From Polyangiaceae bacterium (GTDB taxonomy: Bacteria; Myxococcota_A; Polyangia; Polyangiales; Polyangiaceae), in NCBI GenBank assembly GCA_041389725.1, contig JAWKRG010000003.1, positions 558,001-622,000 on the forward strand: a stretch of 64,000 bases of DNA. The letters are read 5' to 3'. The notes beneath the pieces are model-generated. The model made no database searches, was not told where the DNA came from, and saw nothing but the letters and a program-made list of their open reading frames with translations. A program made the position numbers and the translations under genes. Position 1 is the stretch's first letter. Every line of letters starts with the position of its first letter. Positions 36,952 to 45,213 of the stretch are shown here, piece by piece.

Positions 36952-37785
36952 ATGATGAATCAGTACGCACCAATTGCCCCCGAGCAGTTTCGATTCCAAT
37001 TCGTACGCGAAATCGGCCGCGGCGGCCTCGGGCGCGTCGACGAGATCGTCATCGTCGAGCCTGGCGGATCGATGCTCGTCGGCGCTCGCTACGCCTGCAA
37101 GCGTTTGAATGAGCAGTTCGACGACCATCCCGTCTACAGAGCTCGATTCGAGCGGGAGATCAACGCAGTCAAGTCGATGTCGCATCCAGGAATCGTCAGC
37201 TACGAAGGCGAGAACCTGCCGAACGGCCAGCAGCGGTTCTACCTCATGCCGCTCTACAAAGAGAGTCTGCGGGATCGCTTGGTCCGGTATGGAAAGTCAG
37301 CGTGGCGCGACGTCGCGCATTTCGGGATCCGGCTCGCGAATGCGCTGACCTACGCACACGGCATGGGCATGATTCACCGTGACCTCAAGCCCGAGAACAT
37401 CCTGTTCGATTCTGCCGGCAACGCCGTAATCGCTGACTGGGGCTTGGGCTACTTCGTCCACCGCGAGTCCCGCGTTTTGATGCCGTTGACCATGGGCGGA
37501 ATGGGCACCGAGTACTATTGCTCTCTGGAGCAGTGGAGTACCGGCAAGTGCGACGCGCGCGGCGACATCTATTCGCTCGGAGTCGTGCTCGCCGAACTGG
37601 TGAACGGAACGCAGGTGCCGCTAGTTCAAGGACTGGGGATTCGCCAAGACGTGGTGCTCGACGATCGGTCCCCAGGTGCATCTGGCTTCAACAGCCTGCT
37701 GCGCGGCATGACCTCGATGCTCCCGCAGCACCGGCCCGGCTCGATGGAACAGGTGGCAACGACGCTCACTTCGTTGGTGAGATGA
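36952..37785 (+). CDS. Soluble Hanks-type protein kinase (DWG variant)
   Basis: A 277-residue protein that is only a kinase domain, with no membrane helix or sensor. GAGGG lies seven bases before ATG 36952. Motifs are the glycine loop IGRGGLGRV (21-29), ATP lysine in YACKRL (50) and HRDLKPENI (142-150). The metal-binding motif reads ADWGLGYF, so DFG is DWG (162-164). The activation segment ends in GTEYYCSLEQW instead of the common GTPxYMAPE. All catalytic residues are present, so activity is likely. Its position divergent from the WYL regulator of an RM island suggests a defence link, but a neutral neighbour cannot be excluded. Confidence 0.88.
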   Translation: MMNQYAPIAPEQFRFQFVREIGRGGLGRVDEIVIVEPGGSMLVGARYACKRLNEQFDDHPVYRARFEREINAVKSMSHPGIVSYEGENLPNGQQRFYLMPLYKESLRDRLVRYGKSAWRDVAHFGIRLANALTYAHGMGMIHRDLKPENILFDSAGNAVIADWGLGYFVHRESRVLMPLTMGGMGTEYYCSLEQWSTGKCDARGDIYSLGVVLAELVNGTQVPLVQGLGIRQDVVLDDRSPGASGFNSLLRGMTSMLPQHRPGSMEQVATTLTSLVR

Positions 37786-37810
37786 TCCTGCGCTTGGGGG
37801 TAGCAGGGGT

Positions 37811-38290
37811 GCGGTTGGCTGATAGCGAGGGCGGGCTGGGCGCCTTCCTTGCTGGCTGCGTGGTTCCTGGTTGTTGGTGATCGCGGCGGGGCGCGAGTGT
37901 CTGACCGATAGCGAGGGCGGGCGGGCCGGCCGCCCTCCTTGCTGTCAGCGTGATTCCGGGTTGTTGCCGGCGAGGCGCTTGCGCCGGCGTGCAGGCGTTT
38001 GACTGATGGCGGGTGCGGGCGGGGCCGGGCGCCTTCCTTGCTGGCAGCGTGATTCCTGGTTGTTGCCGGGAGGCGCTTGCGCCGGCATGCAGGCGGTTGA
38101 CTGATAGCGGGTGCGGGCGGGCCGGGCGCCTTCCTTGCTGGCAGCGTGGTTCCAGGTTGTTGCCGGCGAGGCGCTCGCGCCGGCGTGCAGGCGATCGGCT
38201 GATAGCGAGGGCGCGCGGGCCGGGCGCCTTCCTTGCTGGCTGCGTGGATCCGGGTTGTTGGCGGCGACGCGCTTGCGCCGGCACGCAGGT
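37811..38290. repeat. Five-copy tandem array, unit about 97 bp
   Basis: A core beginning CGCCTTCCTTGCTGGC starts at 37841, 37931 (CGCCCTCC variant), 38030, 38127 and 38225, giving periods of 90, 99, 97 and 98 bases. Each unit also has a CTGATAGCG-type lead, TTCCTGGTTGTTG, and in most copies a hairpin (GCCGGCG and CGCCGGC around AGGCGCTTG, for example 37966-37988). Copies are diverged, and most of the unit is repeated, so this is a tandem array and not a CRISPR. Confidence 0.88.
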
Positions 38291-38296
38291 TCAAAA

Positions 38297-38344
38297 GCGC
38301 GAGCGCGGCGGAGTTGGCGGGCCTGTGGGTGGGCCCGCCTCGCG
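38297..38344 (+). repeat. Left flanking element of the HNH gene
   Basis: About 48 bases ending in a GGCCCGCCTCGCG-type block. A diverged direct copy lies on the far side of the HNH gene at 40625-40671; by eye the two agree at roughly three quarters of positions. Confidence 0.6.
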
Positions 38345-38420
38345 TGGTGCGAGAGTGCGGCGACGGGCGATGGGAAGAGCGCGGCGCCGGCGCGAATCTG
38401 AACGTTCCTCGGCCCAGCCC

Positions 38421-38580
38421 GCGGGACTCCGATCACGGTCGCGGAATCTCTGGTCACGGTCGCGGGACTCCGGTCACTGTCGCAGAATCTCTGGTCGCGG
38501 TCGCGGGACCTCGGTCACGGTCGCGGGACCTCGGTCACGGTCGCGGGACTTCGGTCACGGTCGCGGGACCTCGGTTGCCG
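38421..38580. repeat. 20-bp minisatellite, about eight copies
   Basis: An imperfect unit of the form TCGCGGGACCTCGGTCACGG repeats head to tail with a strict 20-base period; the last four copies are nearly identical. There are no unique spacers. It sits about 260 bases before the HNH gene start and could be an iteron-like binding array or simple slippage DNA. Confidence 0.9.
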
Positions 38581-38844
38581 CCACTGGAGTTCCAGCTAGA
38601 CGCGCACGGCAACCGCGTACGATGCGGCAGGAAAAGCGCATGCGCCTGCACTTTGACCTTGACTGGATTTTTTCCGGAGCGGTGCTTTGATTTCGTCGGT
38701 CGTTGTACAAGTGCCGCGTGCTGCGCGGCAATCGCGCGCTGCTGGGCGATCGTGTGTCGCGATGACTGCGCAGTCGTTTCGATGTGCGTTCGTGCAGCAC
38801 GCGGGCAGCCAGGGACCGGAAAAACCAGGGTGTATGGTGCAAGC

Positions 38845-40317
38845 ATGCACATCGAAACAGAGCAGCGTTGCCTGGGAGACTTGGGGGCGAAGGGATACGC
38901 GCCGGTGCGGATCGAGACGGGCGTGGAGGGCGCGTCGGAGGCGAAGGGATACGCGCCGGTGCGGATCGAGGCCAACCGGGCACGGATGCGCGCCCATGTG
39001 GAGCGGCCACGTTCGCTGGGCGCGCTGTCCGACGCGGAGCTGCTCGACTGCACCTTGGCTGCTGCGGGGCGAGCTAACCAAGCGGTGGTGGCGTTGCTCG
39101 CGCACCTGGCCGAAGTCGAAGCGCGAGGAGTGCATCGCTTGTGCGCATGTTCGAGCCTATACACGTACTGTCGCTACGAACTCGGCATGCCCGAGGACAC
39201 TGCGCAGCGCCGAGCGCTGGCGGCGCGGCTGGTGCGGCGATTCCCGCTGCTGCTCGAGAAGCTGGCGTCGGGGGAGCTGCACCTGTCGGGGCTCTTGCTG
39301 CTGGGGCCGCATTTGAACGAGCAGAACTTCGAGCACTTGCTCGAGGCGGCCAAACATCGCTCGAAGCGGGAGATCCTCAGCCTGGTGCGGCAGTTCGATC
39401 CGCGGCCCGATGTTCCGGCGCGGATCGAGCCCTTGGGTCCGGCGCGGCGGGGCACGGCGGCGAGCTCGGCGGGTGCCGGCTCGATGGAAGCAGGTTCGAT
39501 GCAGGCCGCGGATGCGGGCGCGGAAGCTGGCTCGGGCGCCGTCGCGTTCGCAGACGCGGACTTGGCCTGCGACACGGGATCGCATGCGGACCCGAACTTG
39601 GCCTCCGACGCGGGCTCGCATGCGGACGCGCACTTGCGCTCGAGCTCGGGGTTGGCGGAAGCACCCGCCGAGCAGCGCTTCAAGGTGCAGTTCACCGCAG
39701 GGGAAGAGTACGTGCGGCTCCTTCAAGAAGCGCAGGAGTTGCTCGGTCCTGGCGAGAACGGGCATGTCATTGCTGAAGTGCACTTGCGCGCGATGCGTCT
39801 CTTCGTGCGCGAGCTGAAGAAGCGCAAGTGCGCGTTGGTGGACAAGCCGCGTAGCAAGCGGGTCGACGCGAGCACGCGCCAGCGCGGATCCGGTGACGCT
39901 GATTGCGTCGAGCCGCGCGAGAACGGAGTCCGTGCTCATGCTGGCGACTGCACTGTCAGTGGCGACGATCCGCACCGGAGCGTAGGCGGTGACGCGAGCG
40001 CGGGCGGCGATCCGCACCGGTGCGTAGGTAGTGACGCGAGCGCGCGTGGCGCGCCGCTGGAGCAGAGCCGGCACTTGCCCGCCGAGGTGCGGCGAGCCGT
40101 TTGGAAGCGGGACGAGGGCAGATGCACCTTCGTCGACACACGCGGCCAGCGCTGTCGGGAGCGCAGCGGGCTCGAGTTCCATCACGAGATCGCCTTCGCA
40201 AAAGGAGGAAAGCACAAGACCGAGTTCGTCAGCCTGCGATGCAAAGCACACAACGCCCTCGCCGCGGAGCAGGACTTCGGCGCGGCGCACATGGCGCGAT
40301 GGAGCCAAGCGCCGTGA
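38845..40317 (+). CDS. HNH endonuclease, DUF222-like
   Basis: About 490 residues from ATG 38845; the frame is open upstream only because it runs through the minisatellite. The N-terminal helical region (LSDAELLDCTLAAAGRANQA, then LEKLASGELHLSGLLLLGPH) resembles the DUF222 part of 13E12-type HNH proteins. A low-complexity middle holds repeats (DTGSHADPNL, DAGSHADAHL, DDPHRSVGGDAS, GDPHRCVGSDAS). The C-terminal HNH nuclease reads AVWKRDEGRCTF, FHHEIAFAKGG and SLRCKAHN. An octapeptide GYAPVRIE occurs twice near the start (17-24 and 35-42). Diverged direct repeats flank the gene, consistent with multicopy, mobile-like families. The target is unknown. Confidence 0.87.
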   Translation: MHIETEQRCLGDLGAKGYAPVRIETGVEGASEAKGYAPVRIEANRARMRAHVERPRSLGALSDAELLDCTLAAAGRANQAVVALLAHLAEVEARGVHRLCACSSLYTYCRYELGMPEDTAQRRALAARLVRRFPLLLEKLASGELHLSGLLLLGPHLNEQNFEHLLEAAKHRSKREILSLVRQFDPRPDVPARIEPLGPARRGTAASSAGAGSMEAGSMQAADAGAEAGSGAVAFADADLACDTGSHADPNLASDAGSHADAHLRSSSGLAEAPAEQRFKVQFTAGEEYVRLLQEAQELLGPGENGHVIAEVHLRAMRLFVRELKKRKCALVDKPRSKRVDASTRQRGSGDADCVEPRENGVRAHAGDCTVSGDDPHRSVGGDASAGGDPHRCVGSDASARGAPLEQSRHLPAEVRRAVWKRDEGRCTFVDTRGQRCRERSGLEFHHEIAFAKGGKHKTEFVSLRCKAHNALAAEQDFGAAHMARWSQAP

Positions 40318-40358
40318 CCGCGAAGGCGCTGACTAGTGCGCCAGCCCGGGGCTGACCA

Positions 40359-40425
40359 GCTTCCTTCCTGCAACTTTCATTCTTGGTTGTTGGCCCGTGC
40401 ACTTTCGGTGCGGGCGCGCTCGGGC
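40359..40425 (+). repeat. Degenerate copy of the 97-bp repeat unit
   Basis: CTTCCTTCCTG, then TTGGTTGTTGG and a hairpin around CTTTCG follow the same order as the five-copy array upstream of the HNH gene. It lies just past the HNH stop, so related repeats flank the gene on both sides. Confidence 0.5.
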
Positions 40426-40468
40426 TCGGAAGTGCCGGGCGACGTGATGGGGGGTGCCCGGGTCGGTT

Positions 40469-40494
40469 GAGATACTTGTCATGCCAAGTATCTC
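40469..40494. terminator. 10-bp perfect hairpin followed by TTT
   Basis: GAGATACTTG and CAAGTATCTC pair around TCATGC, with TTT directly after on the plus strand, about 150 bases past the HNH stop. It may end the HNH transcript. The AT-rich stem is unusual in this GC-rich DNA, so a repressor operator is an alternative. Confidence 0.45.
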
Positions 40495-40624
40495 TTTCGC
40501 AGGTGTCGACGCACACCCGTCAGCTTCTCACCGAGCCAGCGCGGGAGCATGTCTAGGACAGACTCCACCAGCGCAGGTTAGCTGGCCACTCGTTGTCGGC
40601 TGGGTCGGCGCAAGGATGCGAGAC

Positions 40625-40671
40625 TCGCAAGCGCGGCAGATTCCGCGGGCCGGTTGGTGGCCCGCCTCGCG
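40625..40671 (+). repeat. Right flanking element of the HNH gene
   Basis: This is the direct-orientation partner of the element at 38297-38344, sharing the AAGCGCGGC lead and the GGCCCGCCTCGCG-like end. Confidence 0.6.
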
Positions 40672-40866
40672 GGGGCGCGGGGCAACCGTGTCCGAGGATG
40701 TCTCGGCCGCGGGCTTCTTGCGAACCCGATGCGCAGTGCATGAGTAGCCGTCCCGTGCCGCCGACGGCTAGACCCCAAGCAAACTCCCGGCGACGCGTGT
40801 TGGATCTTCGGCGGACTTCCAGGCGCCGCAAGCTGGATGCCAAAGCCTTCCAAACGCCGCAGTTCG

Positions 40867-41955
40867 TCACGCTTTCGCTTCGTCGACGTTGGCGCGGAGC
40901 TTCGGCAGGGCTTCGGGGTAGTTCTTCTGCACGTAGGTGATCAGCTTTTCGCGCACTTCGCAGCGGAGGTTCCAGTGGGCGTTGGCGTCTTTGGCGCTGA
41001 TCAGCGGGCGGACGAGCATCGCGCGTTCGTTGGCGTCGGTGACCACGACGCCCCAGGCTTCGCCGTCCCAGTGCTCCGAAGCCTTCAGAATGCGCTCGAG
41101 CTCGGCGCGGATCTCGTCGACGGGCACGCTGTAGTCGAGCCAGAGATGCACGGTGCCGAGTAGCTCGGTGGACGACCGCGTCCAGTTCTCGAAGGGCTTT
41201 TCGATGAAGTAGGTGGCGGGCAGCACGAGGCGGCGCTTGTCCCAGATGCGCACGACGACATAGGTCAGGCGGATCTCTTCGATGCTGCCCCAGTGGCCTT
41301 CGACCACCACGATGTCGTCGACGCGAATGCGCTGCGTCAGCGTGAGCTGAATGCCCGCGAGCAACGTGGCGAGGGTCTTCTGCGCGGCGAAGCCGAGCAC
41401 GATGCCGGCCAGGCCCGCGGAGGCGAGCACGCCGTTGCCGATCTGGCGCACGGACTCGAAGGTGGTCAGGGCGAAGCCGAAGGCCAGCACGAAGATCACG
41501 AAGTCGGCGATGTTGCGCACACCGCGCACTTGGGTGCGCACGGCGCGGGCGCGCAGATCTTCGACCTCGGCATCTTCGAAGCGACGGTTCGCGGCCTCTT
41601 CGAAGACGCGCACGGCTTTGGTCAGCACCCAGCCGCCGGCCAGGATCGTCGCGACCAGGAGCGCGTGGGAGACGGGGGCGCGATAGACCGGCGGCAGGCC
41701 GACCAGGGGCAGTACGCTACGAGCACCCACCAGGGCGCCGAGCGCACGAAGGGGCGCGGGCATCAGATCGACGATGACGTCGTCGAGGTGCGTGTCGGTG
41801 CGACCGGCCCAGTGCTTGAGAATGGCGATCAGCGCGGATGCGGCCGCGAGTCCGCCCACCAGCGCCCCAAGCACGTAGAGCGCCGGCAGCCAGAGGCGGC
41901 TGACGTCCACTGCCTGGGCGGCCAGCTCGGGCCCTGCGCTCATTGCCAAGTCCAT
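40867..41955 (-). CDS. MscS-family mechanosensitive channel
   Basis: About 362 residues from ATG 41955 (ATG 41943 also possible); the upstream extension is not hydrophobic or conserved-looking. Membrane helices are at about 12-40 (LWLPALYVLGALVGGLAAAS), 75-105 and 130-170. The pore helix is the Gly/Ala-rich SAGLAGIVLGFAAQKTLATL, followed by the beta domain LTLTQRIRVDDIVVVEGHWG and the YVVVRIWDKRRLVLP segment that defines MscS channels. The C-terminal alpha-beta domain is regular. It opens under membrane tension to release solutes on osmotic downshock. It is transcribed divergently from the GH35 gene. Confidence 0.93.
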   Translation of the reverse strand: MDLAMSAGPELAAQAVDVSRLWLPALYVLGALVGGLAAASALIAILKHWAGRTDTHLDDVIVDLMPAPLRALGALVGARSVLPLVGLPPVYRAPVSHALLVATILAGGWVLTKAVRVFEEAANRRFEDAEVEDLRARAVRTQVRGVRNIADFVIFVLAFGFALTTFESVRQIGNGVLASAGLAGIVLGFAAQKTLATLLAGIQLTLTQRIRVDDIVVVEGHWGSIEEIRLTYVVVRIWDKRRLVLPATYFIEKPFENWTRSSTELLGTVHLWLDYSVPVDEIRAELERILKASEHWDGEAWGVVVTDANERAMLVRPLISAKDANAHWNLRCEVREKLITYVQKNYPEALPKLRANVDEAKA

Positions 41956-42087
41956 CTTCTCGTATCGCCCTCGGCCAACACTTTCCGGATTTTTGCGCCG
42001 AGATTCAAGGCTGGATCCCCGAGCGAAGGGCGAGCGCAGTTGAAATGACTGCACCCGCGATCCGAGCTAACGTCCGCGCTCGCTGGA

Positions 42088-44121
42088 ATGTCCGAGCGGA
42101 AACGCAAGCATCGAGCTCAGCTCTCGACTCGAGGGTTGGTCCTGGGCAAGAACGTGGTGCCGCTCTGGGCGGGCGCCGTGCACTACTTTCGCTTGGAGGT
42201 GGCGACTTGGCGGCCCGCCCTCGAAGCCGTGAAGCAACTCGGCTTTCGTCTGGTGGACATCTACGTGCCCTGGGCGGTTCACGAGCTGGAGAAGGGGAGT
42301 CACGACTTCGGTCACTTGGATCCGCGCAAGGATCTGCGTGCCTTCCTCGACCTGTGCCATGAGCTCGAGCTGTTCGTGGTGCTGCGACCCGGGCCCCACA
42401 TCAACGCAGAGCTGACGGGCTTCGGCATTCCCATGCGCGTGCTGTGGGATCCCGAGTGCCAAGCGCGCTCGCCGCGCTCGCGACCCGTGGTGCTGCCGGT
42501 GCCGCCCCTGGCCTTTCCCGTGCCCAGCTACGCCAGCTCGGCGTTCTTGGACGAAACCGACGAGTGGTATCGCGTGGTGGCAGAGCAGGTGGAGGGCCGC
42601 ATTTGGCCCGATGGGCCCATCGTGTTGGTGCAGGTCGACAACGAAGGCGCGATGTACTTCAGGGACGGCGTCTATGACCAGGACTACCACCCGGATGCCA
42701 TCGCTCAGTACCGCCGCTTCTTGAAGAAGCGCTACAGCACCGTGAAGGATTTGTGCGAGGCCTACGGCGACCCGGATGCCACCTTCGCCCGCGCGGAACC
42801 GCCGCGTGCCTTCAGCGCGCGCTCGGCGAATGAGCTGGCGCCGCATCTTGACTGGGCGGAGTTCCAAGAGCAGCTGCTGAGCGAATCCTTCCAGCGCATG
42901 CGTCGCTCCCTGGAGGCCCACGGCATCTCCGACGTGCCCTTCTCCCACAACCTGCCCTTGTCCGAAGGCGTGACGCCCCTCGATCCCGCGCGGCTGGGCA
43001 AGGTGGTGGAGTTGGTGGGGCAGGACTATTACCACGGTGCGTCGGCACCCAGCCGCCTGGAGATCGCGCGGCGCACGTCGGAGCTGCGCACGCGCGCCGA
43101 CCAAGCGCGAACGCCTGCTTTTGCCTGCGAACTCGGTGCGGGTTTTCCCCCATTCTTTCCGCCGCTGACGCCCGAGGATCAGAGCTTCACCACCCTGTGC
43201 GCCTTGGCCTACGGGCTCAACGCGCTTTCCGCCTACATGGCAGTGGATCGGGATCGCTGGATCGGTGCGCCCATCGACATGCGCGGCAAGCTGCGCGACA
43301 CGAGCGCGTGGTGGCAGTCGCTGCTCGCCGCGGTGGAGCGCGTGCAGTTGCGTGAGCTCAGTCGCCAAGTGGCGGTGCAGATCGTGGTGCCGCGCAGCCT
43401 GCGGCGCTTGACCCGCGTCTGTCATGCTTTCGGGCCGCTGAGCGCAGCCTTGTTCCAGGTCGTCGGAGGCGGCGCGCCGGAGGCGTGTTTCGAAGACGAC
43501 CTCGGCGCTCTCGGGCCCGTGGCCATCGACACCGAACGCTTCCTGCGCCGCTTGGAGTCCAAGCTCGAAGCGGCTCGCATCCCCTACGGCCTCGCGAGCG
43601 CGGAGTGCTTGAAGTCCGCGGCGCGCAGCGGGGGTTGGACGATCGTGCTTTGCAGCAGCGCATTGGAGCCGAAGCTGGCCGCGGCGATCGCCAACGTTCG
43701 CAAGACAGGCGCCTGCATCAGCGTGGGCCCCTTCGCACCGCGCTTCGACCACCGCTTCATTCCCAGCGCCGAGGTGCAGCTGCCCAAGGAGCGACAGCGG
43801 GTGCCGGGGCTGCTGAGTTTGGACGACGACGAGTTGTCCCACGCCCTTGACGTCGCGCAGCAGGAGCTGGCCCTGCCTCACCTGGCGGCCACTCCGGAGC
43901 AGGTGTTCGTCACCGTGCACCGGGACTCGGCGGGGCGCGCGCGGCTGCTGTTCGTGATCAATCCCACCGCTGCAGCCGTTCAGGCCACGGTGACCGCGGC
44001 CGGCGCGAAATCTGCGACGGACGCACTCTCCGCCGAGACTTTCGGTGCGAAACTAGGGGCTCTGCACGTGCCGATGCCGCCGCGCAGCGTTCGCATGCTG
44101 GAGCTTCGGGAAAAAGCGTAG
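42088..44121 (+). CDS. Glycoside hydrolase family 35 beta-galactosidase
   Basis: A 677-residue cytoplasmic-looking enzyme with no signal peptide. GH35 landmarks in order are FRLEVATWRPALEAVKQLGF (barrel start), YVPWAVHELEKGSHDFG (54-75 region), VLRPGPHINAELTGFG (98-113) and VLVQVDNEGAMYF, with Glu186 as likely acid/base. A nucleophile Glu should lie in the second half of the barrel, probably CELGAGFPPFF. The C-terminal part includes galactosidase-type beta domains (VPRSLRRLTRVCHAF). It likely cleaves terminal beta-galactosides. The ribosome site is poor, so the start is less certain. Confidence 0.86.
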   Translation: MSERKRKHRAQLSTRGLVLGKNVVPLWAGAVHYFRLEVATWRPALEAVKQLGFRLVDIYVPWAVHELEKGSHDFGHLDPRKDLRAFLDLCHELELFVVLRPGPHINAELTGFGIPMRVLWDPECQARSPRSRPVVLPVPPLAFPVPSYASSAFLDETDEWYRVVAEQVEGRIWPDGPIVLVQVDNEGAMYFRDGVYDQDYHPDAIAQYRRFLKKRYSTVKDLCEAYGDPDATFARAEPPRAFSARSANELAPHLDWAEFQEQLLSESFQRMRRSLEAHGISDVPFSHNLPLSEGVTPLDPARLGKVVELVGQDYYHGASAPSRLEIARRTSELRTRADQARTPAFACELGAGFPPFFPPLTPEDQSFTTLCALAYGLNALSAYMAVDRDRWIGAPIDMRGKLRDTSAWWQSLLAAVERVQLRELSRQVAVQIVVPRSLRRLTRVCHAFGPLSAALFQVVGGGAPEACFEDDLGALGPVAIDTERFLRRLESKLEAARIPYGLASAECLKSAARSGGWTIVLCSSALEPKLAAAIANVRKTGACISVGPFAPRFDHRFIPSAEVQLPKERQRVPGLLSLDDDELSHALDVAQQELALPHLAATPEQVFVTVHRDSAGRARLLFVINPTAAAVQATVTAAGAKSATDALSAETFGAKLGALHVPMPPRSVRMLELREKA

Positions 44122-44137
44122 TAAGGGCAGCGCGCCA

Positions 44138-44743
44138 ATGCTGCTTGAAATCAATCCCGAGAACCCAGAGCCCCGCAAGATCCGACGCGCCGTGGACGCG
44201 CTCGAAGCGGGCGAGGTAATCGCGTATCCGACCGACACCGTCTACGGACTGGGCTGCGATCTGTTCAACAAGAAGGCGGTGGATCGCCTCTACAAGATCA
44301 AAGGGCTCGATGCGGAGAAGAAGCTCGCCTTCGTCTGCTGCGACATCGCGGACGTCGCGCGCTATGCCGTGATGCACGACAAGGTTTACCGCATCCTCAA
44401 GGAGTTCCTGCCCGGTCCCTACTGCTTCATCCTGGAGGCCACGCGCGAAGTGCCGAAGATGGTGCATTTGGCCCGCAAGACCGTGGGCGTGCGCATTCCG
44501 AATCATCCGGTGACGTTGGCCCTGGTGCGCGAACTGGGTCGCCCCATCATCTCCAGCACCGCCGCGCGCAGCGGCAAGGATCCCGATCCCGACCCGCGCG
44601 AGATCGACATCGAGTTCCCGGGCCTCGGGCTGGTGCTCGACGCCGGCGCGGGGGGATTGACGCCGACGACCGTCGTGGACCTGACCGGCGAGAGCCCCGT
44701 CGTGGTCCGCTCGGGCGCGGGCGACACGTCGCCCTTCGAGTGA
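44138..44743 (+). CDS. YciO-type Sua5/YrdC-domain protein
   Basis: A 201-residue YrdC-fold protein. It shows PTDTVYGLGCDLFNKKAVDR, YKIKGLDAEKKLAFVC, PGPYCFILEAT, KTVGVRIPNHPV and SSTAARSGK, and closes with PTTVVDLTGESPVVVRSGAG. The opening EINPENPEPRKI and this end resemble E. coli YciO more than TsaC, so it may be a YciO paralogue and not the essential threonylcarbamoyl-AMP synthase. The family binds ATP and RNA and in TsaC/Sua5 starts t6A tRNA modification. The gene sits 16 bases behind the beta-galactosidase gene. Confidence 0.88.
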   Translation: MLLEINPENPEPRKIRRAVDALEAGEVIAYPTDTVYGLGCDLFNKKAVDRLYKIKGLDAEKKLAFVCCDIADVARYAVMHDKVYRILKEFLPGPYCFILEATREVPKMVHLARKTVGVRIPNHPVTLALVRELGRPIISSTAARSGKDPDPDPREIDIEFPGLGLVLDAGAGGLTPTTVVDLTGESPVVVRSGAGDTSPFE

Positions 44744-44776
44744 CGTCGCCCTTCGAGTGACGTCGCCCTGGACTGA
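44727..44776 (+). repeat. 17-bp tandem duplication spanning a stop codon
   Basis: CGTCGCCCTTCGAGTGA occurs at 44727-44743 and again at 44744-44760, followed by a partial third copy. The first copy carries the last codons and stop of the YciO-type gene, so the duplication gives a second in-frame-looking stop outside the gene. Confidence 0.9.
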
Positions 44777-44900
44777 CATCGCCTCCAGGACAGGAATTCC
44801 TCGGCTGAGAGCCGAAAAACAAATGGGTTAAAAAACTGGCGTCCTTGTGCCAGGATGCCTTCGAACATGGGCCGCCAACGGCGGCCGAGGAGACAGATAG

Positions 44901-45206
44901 ATGACCTTCGTCGTCACCGAGAACTGCAAAGGCTGCCGCTTCACGGACTGCGTCGCCGTCTGCCCCGTGGATTGCTTCCATGGCGATGACGAGATGCTCT
45001 ACATCGATCCCGACGAGTGCATCGATTGCGGCGCGTGTGTTCCGGAATGTCCCGTCGAGGCGATCTTCGACGAGACCCAGCTTCCCGACGATCAGAGCGA
45101 TTGGCTCCAGATCAACGCTGACCGCGCCAAGGGGCTGCCCGTCGTCAACGAGAAGGGCGACGCGCTACCCGGTGCGGAAGAGCGCAAGGCAAAGCTAGGT
45201 CTCTAG
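44901..45206 (+). CDS. fdxA: 7Fe-8S ferredoxin FdxA
   Basis: A 101-residue ferredoxin resembling Azotobacter ferredoxin I. The first cluster region is CKGCRFTDCVAVCPVDC (Cys9, 12, 17, 21) and the second is CIDCGACVPECPV, giving a [3Fe-4S]/[4Fe-4S] pair. The rest (FDETQLPDDQSDWLQIN and a Lys-rich end) follows the family. GAGGAG lies about ten bases upstream of the ATG. It is a cytoplasmic one-electron carrier; the partner enzyme is not in the window. It is convergent with the next lipoprotein gene, with seven bases between stops. Confidence 0.95.
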   Translation: MTFVVTENCKGCRFTDCVAVCPVDCFHGDDEMLYIDPDECIDCGACVPECPVEAIFDETQLPDDQSDWLQINADRAKGLPVVNEKGDALPGAEERKAKLGL

Positions 45207-45213
45207 AACCTCG

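Larger units (their letters stand above)
40318..40866. other. Intergenic region after the HNH gene
   Basis: These 549 bases contain no convincing gene. They hold the degenerate repeat, a ten-base dyad and the right flanking element, each listed separately. Minus-strand frames here are arginine-rich and show no family signal. Confidence 0.5.

Noticed and set aside
36952..37785. PglW-type BREX kinase
   Set aside because: No pglZ, pglX or brx genes are present and the protein is far shorter than PglW.
37626..38294. Minus-strand protein genes over the 97-bp array
   Set aside because: They are Arg/Pro/Ala-rich products of the tandem repeat, with no ribosome site and no family signal; the openness comes from the GC-rich repeat itself.
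37811..38580. CRISPR array
   Set aside because: The repeats are either long, diverged units or head-to-tail 20-bp units with no unique spacers, and no cas gene is near.
42067..43920. Long antisense ORF of 617 codons under the GH35 gene
   Set aside because: The plus-strand frame has clear GH35 motifs; the antisense product is low-complexity and typical of high third-position GC.
44801..44816. Terminator after the YciO-type gene (TCGGCT-GAG-AGCCGA)
   Set aside because: The stem is followed by an A run on the plus strand, the wrong order for an intrinsic terminator in either direction of the flanking genes.
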